Assembly (NCBI RefSeq): GCF_008122265.1
Contig: NZ_CP043042.1
Location: forward strand, 2,108,001 to 2,172,000
DNA: 64,000 nucleotides
Direction: 5' to 3'
Source: Marinobacter fonticola
Lineage (GTDB): Bacteria > Pseudomonadota > Gammaproteobacteria > Pseudomonadales > Oleiphilaceae
Shown: positions 9,168 to 17,940 of the stretch, piece by piece
Layout: every line of letters starts with the position of its first letter
Numbering within the stretch: the stretch's first letter is position 1
Notes under the pieces: model-generated
The model's database searches: none
Told to the model about the DNA's origin: nothing
What the model saw: only the letters and a program-made list of their open reading frames with translations
Made by a program: the position numbers and the translations under genes

Positions 9168-9791
9168 ATGTCATTTTACGATGATCGCATCCTACCGCAC
9201 CTGATCGACCTGTCATGCACCATCGGCCCCATCATGAAACTCCGCCAGAAGCTCGTGCCTATGGCTACTGGCGAAGTGCTCGAGGTAGGCATGGGGTCTG
9301 GCGTCAATCTCCAGTACTACAATCCGGACAAGGTCAGTCTCGTTTGGGGCCTGGAACCCTCTGAAGGCATGCGCCGCAAGGCAGCCAGCAACGTGGCCAG
9401 ATCGCCAGTCGAGGTTCGCTGGCTGGACCTGCCCGGCGAGCGCATTCCTCTGGACGACGACAGCATCGACACCATCCTGCTGACGTACACCCTATGCACG
9501 ATCCCCGACTGGCACTTGGCCCTGAAGCAAATGCGCCGCGTCCTAAAGCCCGGCGGCAAGCTCCTGTTCTGCGAACACGGCCGCGCGCCGGAGCCGGGCA
9601 TCCGCAAATGGCAAGATCGCATAACTCCCGTATGGAAGAAGGTCGCTGGCGGCTGCCACCTGAACCGGCCCATTGGCAAGCTCATCGAGGAATCGGGCTT
9701 CGAGATCGAAACCCTGGAGAATCTATACCTCGACAACGCACCGAAGGTCGCCGGATACATCTACCACGGCGTCGCGGTAAAGCCGGTTTAG
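9168..9791 (+). CDS. Class I SAM-dependent methyltransferase
   Basis: A 207-residue methyltransferase of the type 11 fold. The SAM-binding motif I is VLEVGMGSGVN near residues 38-48, followed by the acidic/post-I motif LEPSEGM and the motif IV region DSIDTILLTYTLC. Length is typical. The target is not evident; relatives methylate small molecules or quinone-type compounds. It is transcribed divergently from cydA and is the last gene before tRNA-Leu. The intergenic region between it and cydA also carries the FNR/Anr-like site. Confidence 0.87.
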   Translation: MSFYDDRILPHLIDLSCTIGPIMKLRQKLVPMATGEVLEVGMGSGVNLQYYNPDKVSLVWGLEPSEGMRRKAASNVARSPVEVRWLDLPGERIPLDDDSIDTILLTYTLCTIPDWHLALKQMRRVLKPGGKLLFCEHGRAPEPGIRKWQDRITPVWKKVAGGCHLNRPIGKLIEESGFEIETLENLYLDNAPKVAGYIYHGVAVKPV

Positions 9792-9910
9792 GGGAGGGTG
9801 ATTGCGGCCGGAAACACGGAATCTGGTCGAAGAATAATCAATTTATGCGACAAGATTGCGATCCCGCACAGCTACTTATACAATCCCCGCTCCTTCCAGC
9901 ACTCCCCAAT

Positions 9911-9997
9911 GCCCGGGTGGTGAAATAGGTAGACACTGGAGACTTAAAATCTCTTGACCGTTAGGTCGTGCCGGTTCGAGTCCGGCCCCGGGCACCA
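9911..9997 (+). tRNA. tRNA-Leu (anticodon UAA)
   Basis: The acceptor stem GCCCGGG (9911-9917) pairs with CCCGGGC (9987-9993), followed by discriminator A and an encoded CCA. The anticodon stem-loop is GAGA CTTAAAA TCTC, giving anticodon TAA. A long variable arm and the T arm with GGTTCGAGTCC are present, as expected for class II leucine tRNA. It resembles E. coli tRNA-Leu(UAA) in arrangement. The 3' end is the left border of the AT-rich island, and tRNA-Leu 3' ends are common integration targets. Confidence 0.97.
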
Positions 9998-10419
9998 AAA
10001 AAAAACAATGAGTTACGAAAACGCTTAAAAATCACTAAGGCTTTCCTTTTCCATTGTAGACATTATGTAGACATTTAACGCTTCGCCAGAGTGTTCGAGT
10101 GTCTGACTTCTATCATTACGAAGTTGCGACCGACCCATAAGCCGATTGGCCCTTCGTACACGAAATTCTCGCTACCACGATCCCACCTTAAACGCAGGGC
10201 TACAGCCCCTTTTCATAAGCGCAATCGCGTTTCGTTGTTTCCTATCGGTTAATGGGATAACGTATGTTTTAATTGAATTTTTTTGACCATTTCCTGATGT
10301 AGGATCTCGGCACGCCCAGCAAGCTAAGACTACTGTTCAAGATTTTTAGATAGCGCGACGCTAACAAATTTACTAAAAATACTAAGCGTAAGTATTTTGA
10401 AACTATTAAGGACGATAAG
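9998..10419. other. Gene-free stretch after tRNA-Leu with short direct repeat
   Basis: No convincing gene is seen in these 420 bases. Two copies of TGTAGACATT (10055-10064 and 10066-10075) lie in tandem, 11 bases apart, shortly after the tRNA. Such short arm-like repeats are often found near integrase attachment regions, but no integrase gene is present here. Composition becomes AT-rich toward the gajA start. Confidence 0.4.
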
Positions 10420-12123
10420 TTGAAGGTTTCATCGTTAATCTTGAAAGGTTTTAGAAATTTCAAGGACTGCTCAGTCAACTTTAATGCTAGCACCTTATTG
10501 ATTGGCGCTAACGATGTTGGTAAGAGCAACATGCTTTATGCGCTACGTATTCTTCTGGATAAGAGTTTGTCAGACTCCGATATAGAGCCGTCGGAACTTG
10601 ATTTTCACATAGGTGAGGCCGGCATCTCGCAAAAACTCGAAATTTCAATAATATTTGAAGATATAAAAGAAGATGCCGTTCTATCGATATTGAAAGGCAG
10701 TGTTAGCGATGATGGAAAGGCAATATTTAAATATGCTGCCAATCGGTCCGACCTAAGCCATCAGATTTTTGTCGGGAGCTCATTCGAAGACCTTCAGGAA
10801 GTGTCTGGCCGATACTACCTAAAGTATATTAATCTTAAATACATTCAGTCTCAAAGAGATCTAGAGCAATATATTAGAAAAGAAAAAAAACAACTATTAA
10901 AAATTTCCCAACAGGCATTAAGTGAGGCTCAACTAAAAGATGACGAAGATCTTTTAGCAGCTATTGGTAACGATCTTCGTGATCTAAACAATAAGATTTC
11001 TAATCTAGAATATGTAGGTTCTGCAACAAAAGATGTAAATGACGAGTTAAAAAAGCTTGCTCATCACCATGCGAACTATGAGGTTCAACTGGATACTGGC
11101 GCCATTGGTGTCAACGATTTTATCGACAAACTAAAACTAGGCGCCGTTACTAATGGCTCGAACGTAATGCTGGGAGGCGACGGCAGGAACAACCAAATTC
11201 TTTTAGCTATTTGGAAAGCAAAAAGTGTAATTGAGCACGATATTGACCATGAGGTAGTGTTTTATGTAATCGAAGAACCGGAAGCTCATTTGCATCCGCA
11301 CCAGCAAAGAAAACTCGCAAGTTATCTTATCGAAGAACTGCCCGGTCAAACAATCATATCATCCCACTCGCCACAAATCGCAGTTAACTTTAAACCTGAC
11401 TCTATCATCAGGATCTTACAGAAAAACGGGGTTTCCTCGGCAGCAAGCGATGGGTGCTCCGATTGTATTGCGGATGGTTGGGAGGATATGAGCTACCGTA
11501 TGAGCATCCTGCCAGCAGAAGCCTTTTTTTCCAATGGAGTATTCTTAGTCGAAGGCCCCTCCGAAGTTCTTTTCTATCACGAACTCGCTAGGCAATTACA
11601 CATTGATCTTGATTATGAAAATCTTTCAATTCTCTCGGTTGATGGCATCGCATTTTCAGTCTACGTTGGGATACTAGATGCTCTAGAGATTCCTTGGGCT
11701 TCACGAACAGACAATGATATTTCAAAGGTTCCCCGTCACGAAAAATGGCAATATGCTGGCATTAATCGCTGCCTAAAAATGGCTGATCTTGATCCGATGG
11801 AACACAGCGATAAATTTATTGGTGCGAGGGAAACTATCGCTAATGGCCTCTGGCAACAAATAGCAGATAAAGTAAATCCTAAAGGTATTTTCCTATCGAA
11901 AGTAGATTTGGAGTCAGACCTTGTCGGCGAGCTACCAGAACCTATCCTAGAGGCTCTGAATAAAGAAGACGAATCTACTGCAGTTGAATATCTCCAAAAG
12001 GAAAAAGCTCTTCGTATGCGAAGTCTGTTAAAGGAGATTAGGACAAGGCTAAGTGACTTAGAATCGGGAGAGCTCGCAAAACCTCTTAAGAAGCTGGCTG
12101 AGAAAAGCAGGGCCGCCTTATGA
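10420..12123 (+). CDS. gajA: Gabija defence protein GajA (OLD-family ATPase/TOPRIM nuclease)
   Basis: A 567-residue OLD-family protein. The N-terminal ABC-type ATPase has Walker A GANDVGKS at 29-36, Walker B FYVIEEPEAHLHP at 281-293 and the H-loop SSHS at 314-317. The C-terminal TOPRIM nuclease domain has E378 (VEGPSE), D408 (SVDG), acidic D431/D433 and K494. In characterised Gabija systems GajA is the DNA nuclease that forms a large complex with GajB and blocks phage infection. The start is TTG 10420 with AAGGA about 7 bases upstream. The stop overlaps the gajB start (ATGA). Codon use is AT-rich, unlike the flanking backbone, indicating transfer. Confidence 0.92.
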   Translation: MKVSSLILKGFRNFKDCSVNFNASTLLIGANDVGKSNMLYALRILLDKSLSDSDIEPSELDFHIGEAGISQKLEISIIFEDIKEDAVLSILKGSVSDDGKAIFKYAANRSDLSHQIFVGSSFEDLQEVSGRYYLKYINLKYIQSQRDLEQYIRKEKKQLLKISQQALSEAQLKDDEDLLAAIGNDLRDLNNKISNLEYVGSATKDVNDELKKLAHHHANYEVQLDTGAIGVNDFIDKLKLGAVTNGSNVMLGGDGRNNQILLAIWKAKSVIEHDIDHEVVFYVIEEPEAHLHPHQQRKLASYLIEELPGQTIISSHSPQIAVNFKPDSIIRILQKNGVSSAASDGCSDCIADGWEDMSYRMSILPAEAFFSNGVFLVEGPSEVLFYHELARQLHIDLDYENLSILSVDGIAFSVYVGILDALEIPWASRTDNDISKVPRHEKWQYAGINRCLKMADLDPMEHSDKFIGARETIANGLWQQIADKVNPKGIFLSKVDLESDLVGELPEPILEALNKEDESTAVEYLQKEKALRMRSLLKEIRTRLSDLESGELAKPLKKLAEKSRAAL

Positions 12124-13742
12124 GTATGTTTAGGCCAACTCCAGAACAAAAAAGCGCGATCGATTACGATTACACCATGGTTATCACTGCTTGTCCAGGA
12201 AGCGGAAAGACAGCTGTGATGAAGGAGAAAATTCGGAAAATCACCCCTAATCTTCCTAGCCATAAAGGGGTTATAGCAATCACCTTTACGAAAAAGGCGA
12301 GCCAAGAGTTAAAGCACCGATGCAATGAGAATGCCCATGACACTAAGCAAAGCTTTTTCGGAACAATTGATAGTTTTTGCGTTAAAGAGTTGATAATGCC
12401 CTTTCTTTCTAGGTTATGGGGTGGAAAACCTGCTGACTGCACAATAGTAAAAAGGTTGGAAAGCCCTTATTCGCATTTTATTAAAGAAGAGTATCGGTCG
12501 CCAACGGCTACTGACATTGTCAATGATGATGGGTTTAGGAGAATATATGAAGCTGGTGTGTTATGGATGAATTCTTTTGCTGCCTTAGCGCTACTGATTT
12601 TAAATAGCTCGGAATCCGCTAGGAGGTACGTCAAGGCTCGATACTCCCACGTTTTTATAGATGAATATCAAGATTCCTCCTTAGCCCAACACGAACTTTT
12701 TATTAAACTTTTAGATCTAGGTCTCGTTGGCGCTGCTGTTGGCGATATTTCGCAATCGATTTATGAATTTAGAGGTGGAAATCCCGCTTTGTTGAGGGCG
12801 CTAGTTGATGATACTGATAGATTTAAACACTTTGAGATAACAATTAATCATCGCTGCCATCCATCTATAATAAATTACGCTTCCAGAGTTCTAGATTCTG
12901 ATTTTAGACTAATTGATTCTGATGAAATTCGTGTTTTCAGAAGAGTGGTAAAGGGGAGCTTGAAGGATGCTGGGAGCGTTATATCAGGATGGCTTTCGGA
13001 TTGGTTAAATAAGGGCAGTTGGGGTATAGAAAAGGCATCAGATGTTGCGATATTAGCAAAGCGAGAAAATTCGTTAAAGTTGTTGATGCAAGGGCTGGAT
13101 CTCGATTATCGGGTCTATTTTGATAGCCCGCTCGATGCGATTGGCACCGAGTGTTCTGCTTTATATTCTAGGCTACTTGCATTCAAGTTTGGGGCGATTC
13201 CGACTGTTCAAGATTTAATAGACGATCAATTCGAGTTTGTTGGTCAAAAGGGAGTGTCAATTCCTGCTCTAAGGAAAAAAATAATTGGCCTGCGAGCAAT
13301 TGAGGATGTTGATCGAATCCTTACAGAATTTAATGATTTAAGTGTGTTGCTAGACATGGAGTCCGACGAACGTATAAAGGATGCCGTGCGCGATATCTTA
13401 GCGAACGAAACGATTAGAAAACAGTTTATGGCAGTAGATGATAACGAATTACAGGTAATGACGCTGCACAAATCGAAGGGATTGGAATTCAAGCTCGTAT
13501 TTCATTTTGATCTTGAGGAGTGGTCGTTCCCCTTCAGACAGTTTGTTCAAGGTGATTGGGACAACCCTGTTTATCCTAACTTAAGTCAAGATGAGAATTT
13601 GCACTACGTTGGTATAACTCGTGCAGAAAATTTTTGCTGTCTCATTCGAGTCACCTTGAGACAGAATGCACAAGGGAACTTCGTACAATCTCAGCCATCT
13701 TACTTTTTAAGTCTGCCCCAACTAGAAGGTTTTTATTCCTAA
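12120..13742 (+). CDS. gajB: Gabija defence protein GajB (UvrD-like SF1 helicase)
   Basis: A 540-residue superfamily 1A helicase. Walker A ACPGSGKT is at 24-31, Walker B FIDEYQDSS at 179-187, motif III GDISQSIYEFRGG at 208-220, INHRCHPSI at 242-250, motif V TLHKSKGLEF at 448-457 and motif VI YVGITRAEN at 496-504. It is shorter than housekeeping UvrD/Rep and overlaps gajA by 4 bases, which is the standard Gabija arrangement. It is thought to sense or process DNA ends and activate the GajA nuclease during phage infection. Codon use is AT-rich like gajA. Confidence 0.92.
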   Translation: MSMFRPTPEQKSAIDYDYTMVITACPGSGKTAVMKEKIRKITPNLPSHKGVIAITFTKKASQELKHRCNENAHDTKQSFFGTIDSFCVKELIMPFLSRLWGGKPADCTIVKRLESPYSHFIKEEYRSPTATDIVNDDGFRRIYEAGVLWMNSFAALALLILNSSESARRYVKARYSHVFIDEYQDSSLAQHELFIKLLDLGLVGAAVGDISQSIYEFRGGNPALLRALVDDTDRFKHFEITINHRCHPSIINYASRVLDSDFRLIDSDEIRVFRRVVKGSLKDAGSVISGWLSDWLNKGSWGIEKASDVAILAKRENSLKLLMQGLDLDYRVYFDSPLDAIGTECSALYSRLLAFKFGAIPTVQDLIDDQFEFVGQKGVSIPALRKKIIGLRAIEDVDRILTEFNDLSVLLDMESDERIKDAVRDILANETIRKQFMAVDDNELQVMTLHKSKGLEFKLVFHFDLEEWSFPFRQFVQGDWDNPVYPNLSQDENLHYVGITRAENFCCLIRVTLRQNAQGNFVQSQPSYFLSLPQLEGFYS

Positions 13743-13933
13743 ATATACACGATTCAAGTGAAGCACGTTTCGTTTAAAATAAAGCGATATTTTGCCTGCC
13801 GCATTTATCCTCGACTTCGTGGTAAATTAAGGTTGGCGGAGCGTACAGTTATTGACAGAACTCCAAGGTGGCGGGTGAATCTCACCATTCAGTTTCTCCC
13901 AGGCATAGGCGGTCGGGCAATGCGGCGATTTCC

Positions 13934-14052
13934 AGTGATGAGGGTCGGATCGATTTAATTTTGACCAATTCGGCATAGTCACTCGTTTCGACCAGCATCC
14001 AAATTCCTACCGAGTGATGAGGGTCAGATCGATTTAATTTTAACCAACTTGG
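13934..14052 (+). repeat. Locus-specific repeat copies R1 and R2
   Basis: R1 (13934-14011) and R2 (14013-14052) both begin AGTGATGAGGGTC, continue with GATCGATTTAATTTT, and lie head to tail just after the Gabija genes. R1 extends through GGCATAGTCACTCGTTTCGA; R2 is cut short after about 40 bases. Further copies lie at 14495 and 17941. The core starts GGTC and ends TGACC, a short dyad. The rest of the gap 13743-14219 shows no gene that I can support. Confidence 0.75.
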
Positions 14053-14112
14053 AATCAATTGTAGCCCTGCGACTAGCCGCTAGCGTTGACGGAATTACTT
14101 GTGTTTTTTCTT

Positions 14113-14219
14113 GCTAGGACCGCTGACGGAGTTCCGCTACAATCCCGGAACGGAGCAACGGACAGCTCTACCGGCGCGACCAGAAGTGCAAAACCGCAAG
14201 GAAGAAACAGGAGGCCAGG
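14113..14219 (+). repeat. PAAR leader, copy 1
   Basis: The 107 bases before the truncated PAAR gene are nearly the same as 14701-14830 before the full PAAR gene. Shared blocks include GCTAGGA, TTCCGCTACAATC (TTCGCTACAATC in copy 2), GGAGCAACGGACAGCTCTA and AGGAGGCCAGG before the ATG. Copy 2 carries about 20 extra bases after CTCTACCGGC. The leader holds the ribosome-binding site and probably the promoter of each effector gene. Confidence 0.75.
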
Positions 14220-14519
14220 ATGGCTGGAAGAAAGATCGTATTGCTTGGTGATCTGGGTACGGATCACGAAGGTTTCCCACCGACACCTGTTATTTTAGGT
14301 TCCCCCGATGTGCTTATGGATGGCAAGCCGGTTGCCCGTGTTGGCGATCCGTTAGCGATGCACTCGAAACCTAAACACCCGCCGCACCCGCGAGCCATCG
14401 CTGCCGGCGAACCGTCTGTTTTGATCAACGGTATCCCTGTAGCTGTCACAGGCAGCGCGATTACATGCGGTGGCGTCACCATCGGTAGTGGCAGAGTGAT
14501 GAGGGTCAGATCGATTTAA
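14220..14519 (+). pseudogene. Truncated PAAR-domain gene (orphan PAAR module)
   Basis: The first 91 codons are almost identical to the PAAR domain of the effector at 14831: MAGRKIVLLGDLGTDHEGFP and the Cys/Gly-rich end ITCGGVTIGSG. At about 14494 the similarity stops inside the GSG linker and the reading frame runs into repeat R3, ending after eight unrelated residues (RVMRVRSI). The linker, LysM and toxin parts are missing. PAAR domains sharpen the type VI secretion spike and carry effectors. The product could still be a functional free PAAR tip, so pseudogene is the safer but not certain label. A strong AGGAGG lies before the ATG. Confidence 0.75.
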
Positions 14520-14711
14520 TTTTGACCAATTCGGCATGGCCACTCGTTTCGACCAGAATCCAAATCCCTACCAGCCAACCCACTGGCTCAGCCACACAAA
14601 TGGAATTTAGTTCAAAGGTGTCAGGGCGAATATTTTTCGTTAATTCCGGCCCGCGTCTTGTAGTGGCAGGCGCTGACGCAATTGCTGGTATTTTTGATCT
14701 GCTAGGATCAC
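14495..14711 (+). repeat. Locus-specific repeat copy R3
   Basis: This copy of about 215 bases starts AGTGATGAGGGTCAG at the break point of the truncated PAAR gene and runs to GCTAGGATCAC, where the PAAR leader copy 2 begins. It shares with R4 (17941-18158) the blocks GATCGATTTAATTTTGA, CTCGTTTCGAC, GGAATTTAGTTCAAAGG, TGTCAGGGCGAATATTTTT and GCAGGCGCTGACGCAATTGC. It fills the gap between the two PAAR genes. Confidence 0.8.
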
Positions 14712-14830
14712 AGACTAAGTTTCGCTACAATCTCGGAACGGGAGCAACGGACAGCTCTACCGGCTATACGTAGACGTAAATAGCGCGCGACCAGAAGTGC
14801 GAAACCGCAAGGAAGAAATAGGAGGCCAGG
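14701..14830 (+). repeat. PAAR leader, copy 2
   Basis: Second copy of the leader found at 14113-14219, with about 20 extra bases in the middle. It ends with AGGAGGCCAGG directly before the ATG of the full-length PAAR effector. Its 5' end is shared with repeats R3 and R4 (GCTAGGATCAC), so leader and repeat families meet here. Confidence 0.75.
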
Positions 14831-16363
14831 ATGGCTGGAAGGAAAATCGTATTGCTTGGTGATCTAGGCACGGATCACGAAGGTTTCCCACCGACGCCTG
14901 TGATTTCAGGTTCCCCCGATGTTCTTATGGATGGCAAACCGGTAGCCCGTGTGGGCGACCCGTTAGCGATGCACTCGAAACCCAAGCATTCACCGCACCC
15001 GCGAGCAATCGCCGATGGTGAACCGTCAGTTTTGATCAACGGTATCCCAGTAGCCGTAACGGGAAGCGCTATTACATGCGGCGGCGTCACCATCGGTAGT
15101 GGCAGCGGCGTCGCCGGCGGCGGTGCATCAGGAGGACCGTCAGGCACTTCAGGTGTTGTAACCAGTGCGGTAGCCTCTTCACCTGCACCTGCAAAGGTGG
15201 CAGCAAATACAACTGCTGCAGGGACAAGCGCCGCCTCTGGTCCTGCTACGTCATCTGCACCTTCCCCTGCGGTTTTACCCAACGCCTATTCTCAGACGCG
15301 CCCGCATAGTGAAGCCGACCCTTCTCAGACAACGCAGTCACAAGCCCGATCAGAAGACGCAAGTAAAAATCCTTCGAAGGAACTATCGGAGCCTGGCTTT
15401 CACGTCGTCAGGGAGCCGATGGGTAAAATCGAGCTTTTGCGGACACTGTACGGCGACGCTTCTGCCAAACCTGAGCATTTTGATCGGCTCAACCCACAGT
15501 TAGGCAGCCGCGTGCTTCCCGGTGAAATGATCGTTCTGGGCGACCCCAATGCACACGAGTGCACTAGTGAGGAAGCGCGCCTCATGGACGTAGCCGCAAG
15601 CGTCAACCAGGAAATCCACGAGCTCACCGAAGCTGAGGCTCGGTTCCTGTCGGATAACTACGCCTTTCTCGAATTCATGGTCTCGTCCGGCTCTGCGGGG
15701 ATGGGGGCGGGAGCTTTTGCGATCAGTCAGCAGCTCAATAGTATTAAGGCTTCGCTCACAGAGTTGGAGGAGCTTCATCGGCGTACTTACACCCGATATG
15801 GCCAGCTGAACCACGAAGCCTTTTATAGCGAACGCCGCAGCATTTTCCGGAAACTGGATTTCGCCCTGGGCAAAGTCGCGCGAAGTGGTCTTTCGCTTGA
15901 CGGTGACGCCAGCCTCAAGCGCGCCCTGGGTTTGTCTTCCAAGAGTCTCGTTCACCATTGGAAATCAGCTGGTGTAGGCGATATCCCAGGTTATAGCACG
16001 CACTTCAGCAAGCTGGCCCGAGCCGCAAAGTGGAGCAGTCGGATGGGGTATGCAGGCATTGGTTTAGGATTCGCTGGCGCGACCTTGGCGGTAAAGCAAG
16101 CTTGCACCTTTGGCTCGGATGAGGACTGTAAGAGAGCGTACTTTAACGAATTTGGGCGCTTCGGAGGAAGTACGTTTGGTGGTTGGGTTGGTGGTGCCGG
16201 GGGAGTATACGTATGTATCGCATTAGCTGGTGCTACCGGCGTTGGCGGGGTGGCATGCGCGTTGATTGTGGGCGGCTCCGCATCCGTCGGTGGTGGCAAA
16301 TTAGGTGGTGACGCCGGTCAATATGTTGGTGGGGACATTATTCATGAACTCATTGTTGAGTAA
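14831..16363 (+). CDS. PAAR-LysM type VI secretion effector with hydrophobic C-terminal toxin domain
   Basis: A 510-residue modular protein. PAAR domain at residues 1-92, low-complexity Gly/Ala/Ser/Pro linker at 92-185, LysM-like domain at 189-236 (FHVVREPMGKIELLRTLYG), a helical region at about 245-400, and a C-terminus with hydrophobic glycine-zipper segments near 405-422 and 447-485. This architecture fits a cargo effector loaded on the T6SS spike. The hydrophobic end and the membrane-bound partner encoded just downstream suggest a membrane-targeting or pore-forming toxin; that activity is inference. No enzyme motif is seen. The stop codon overlaps the immunity start. AGGAGG precedes the ATG. 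Confidence 0.82.
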   Translation: MAGRKIVLLGDLGTDHEGFPPTPVISGSPDVLMDGKPVARVGDPLAMHSKPKHSPHPRAIADGEPSVLINGIPVAVTGSAITCGGVTIGSGSGVAGGGASGGPSGTSGVVTSAVASSPAPAKVAANTTAAGTSAASGPATSSAPSPAVLPNAYSQTRPHSEADPSQTTQSQARSEDASKNPSKELSEPGFHVVREPMGKIELLRTLYGDASAKPEHFDRLNPQLGSRVLPGEMIVLGDPNAHECTSEEARLMDVAASVNQEIHELTEAEARFLSDNYAFLEFMVSSGSAGMGAGAFAISQQLNSIKASLTELEELHRRTYTRYGQLNHEAFYSERRSIFRKLDFALGKVARSGLSLDGDASLKRALGLSSKSLVHHWKSAGVGDIPGYSTHFSKLARAAKWSSRMGYAGIGLGFAGATLAVKQACTFGSDEDCKRAYFNEFGRFGGSTFGGWVGGAGGVYVCIALAGATGVGGVACALIVGGSASVGGGKLGGDAGQYVGGDIIHELIVE

Positions 16364-16760
16364 TGAAATGCTCACGGTTGTTCTCGGAGTAACGAGTTTT
16401 ACTGGGATGGTCGTGGGGTTGGTTGCTGGAGTGATTATTTTGACTGTGGGCTTTCGGAAGGTTGTGGAGGTCGAGAAGCTGGTCGCGCCAAATGGCAGTG
16501 AGATAGATAAGATGGCCCGGCTGGTGGGGGATCATTTTGTTGGCCGAATGATCAGAAGTATCGCCTTAACCTCTTTTTTGATGCATCGCGAGTTTCCCGG
16601 ATGGGGTGTGGAGCGGGCTGCAAAATGGGGAAATGTGGAGGCTGAGGTGCCATCGAGGCTAAGAAAGTGGGTTCTTTTTCCTCAATGCCTATTCATTGTG
16701 TGTGGGCTTCTGTTCTTTCTCTGCGCTGGATTAGCAAAATGGCTTGATACAGGAGCTTGA
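16344..16760 (+). CDS. Putative membrane immunity protein for the PAAR effector
   Basis: A 138-residue protein starting MNSLLSNE, with a TM helix at about residues 9-36 and a second near 110-132, enclosing a soluble basic domain with the motif REFPGWGVERAAKWG. ATG 16344 is chosen because the paralogue at 18226 begins with the same MNSLLxNE; the longer frame from 16305 lies inside the toxin gene. It overlaps the effector gene by 20 bases, the usual layout of effector-immunity pairs. Its role in blocking the toxin in the inner membrane is inferred from overlap, topology and the duplicated toxin-tail/immunity arrangement. Confidence 0.7.
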   Translation: MNSLLSNEMLTVVLGVTSFTGMVVGLVAGVIILTVGFRKVVEVEKLVAPNGSEIDKMARLVGDHFVGRMIRSIALTSFLMHREFPGWGVERAAKWGNVEAEVPSRLRKWVLFPQCLFIVCGLLFFLCAGLAKWLDTGA

Positions 16761-16908
16761 GTTAGTTGATGGCTGCTTTCAAACGATCTGAAAGGTAACG
16801 GATGTCAGAGCGCACATTTCTATTTTTAGTTAAGTAGAATGAGGAGAGGGGGTGAAAAAGTTTCTTAAAAATGGCGCTATGGTAGCTAGCTAGCTTGGCT
16901 TATATTAT

Positions 16909-17919
16909 TTGCTGGTTTTTACGTTTAAGGAAGGAATTCCTTTCCCTTTAGATATGTCTGTCTTACCTACAGTGTTGATAGCGCTAGGTATGCTTTGCAT
17001 ATTATTTACCTGTGTGGCTATTCTATATTCAATAATTTCTTTTATCGTGATTTTTGATCCTGCTGAAATTGGTTATGATAATCTGTTTTTTGCACGGCCT
17101 AGCTGGCTTGAGTCAAAGGTAGTGGCAAGTGTTTTGAATTTTTTAATATTTTTCTCTTTTACGCCTGTTTTGCTGTTTTCTTTAATTTATTTTGAGTATG
17201 AGCATGCTGGCGCAATAGCGCTAATTTCAATGTTTACAGTTCCGGTATTGTTTGTATATTACGCTTTTACGCCAAACAAAAGTGTAAAAGAAGAAAGATT
17301 TAGGGTGTTTGGAACGCTTGTTTTCTGGAAGTCAGTAATTACGTTCTTCTACATAAATTTGTTTGCATTTCTATCAGTAGTGGTTTATTTCAAATACTTA
17401 GAGTTCGGGCTAAAATTTGAATCTGATATGCAGTATCTGATAGCTTTCCTCGTGTTTTTTGCTTTTAGCTATTTTGTGTTGCTGCCTCCAAAAAAGAAAA
17501 ATAACTTTCAGAAAAATGCTGAAGTTTACACTAAGAAAAAGTTTTCGTCGGAAATTTTGAAAATCCCAGCTTTTTATGTGTATTCTTTCTCTCTATTACT
17601 CACACTGATTCCGAGCATTTCATACAGTACTGCATCTGTGTCATTTCAGTTCTTGAATGTTGGTGGAGGGATCGAACGATCTTACTATTTTTCAAAGCGA
17701 TCTAAAGTAACTGTTCCGCCAGATTTAATTGAAAGTTGTGTAGATGATGACTATTGTCGAACAAAGGTGGTTAGTGTGGTGTTTGATATTGGTGGGGTTC
17801 TTTATGTAAGAGCGTCTCTTCAAGAGGAGGGCGGCGCTCTGATATCGTTGCCGAAATCTAATCTATATATGATTAGTGGCCAGCAGAAACAAGATGGTAA
17901 GTTTGAAGGCGTCAAGTAA
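16909..17919 (+). CDS. Multi-pass membrane protein of unknown function in the effector locus
   Basis: Up to 336 residues, very AT-rich, with about six to seven hydrophobic helices (near residues 20-48, 70-92, 98-116, 138-162, 178-194, 225-245) and a soluble C-terminal domain of about 90 residues containing CVDDDYC. No family is recognised. The annotated start is a TTG with no good ribosome-binding site; ATG 16954 is the main alternative, also without a clear one. It lies between the effector-immunity pair and repeat R4, so it may be a second immunity or accessory protein, but nothing in the sequence proves this. Confidence 0.6.
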   Translation: MLVFTFKEGIPFPLDMSVLPTVLIALGMLCILFTCVAILYSIISFIVIFDPAEIGYDNLFFARPSWLESKVVASVLNFLIFFSFTPVLLFSLIYFEYEHAGAIALISMFTVPVLFVYYAFTPNKSVKEERFRVFGTLVFWKSVITFFYINLFAFLSVVVYFKYLEFGLKFESDMQYLIAFLVFFAFSYFVLLPPKKKNNFQKNAEVYTKKKFSSEILKIPAFYVYSFSLLLTLIPSISYSTASVSFQFLNVGGGIERSYYFSKRSKVTVPPDLIESCVDDDYCRTKVVSVVFDIGGVLYVRASLQEEGGALISLPKSNLYMISGQQKQDGKFEGVK

Positions 17920-17940
17920 AAACTGCAAGCGAAAGGTGAA

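Noticed and set aside
13758..13958. Short plus-strand ORF after gajB
   Set aside because: It runs into repeat R1, has no ribosome-binding site and shows no domain.
14831..16363. Reading the effector as an Rhs or colicin protein
   Set aside because: No YD repeats or Rhs core are present; PAAR and LysM domains are clear and the C-terminus lacks colicin receptor or translocation regions.
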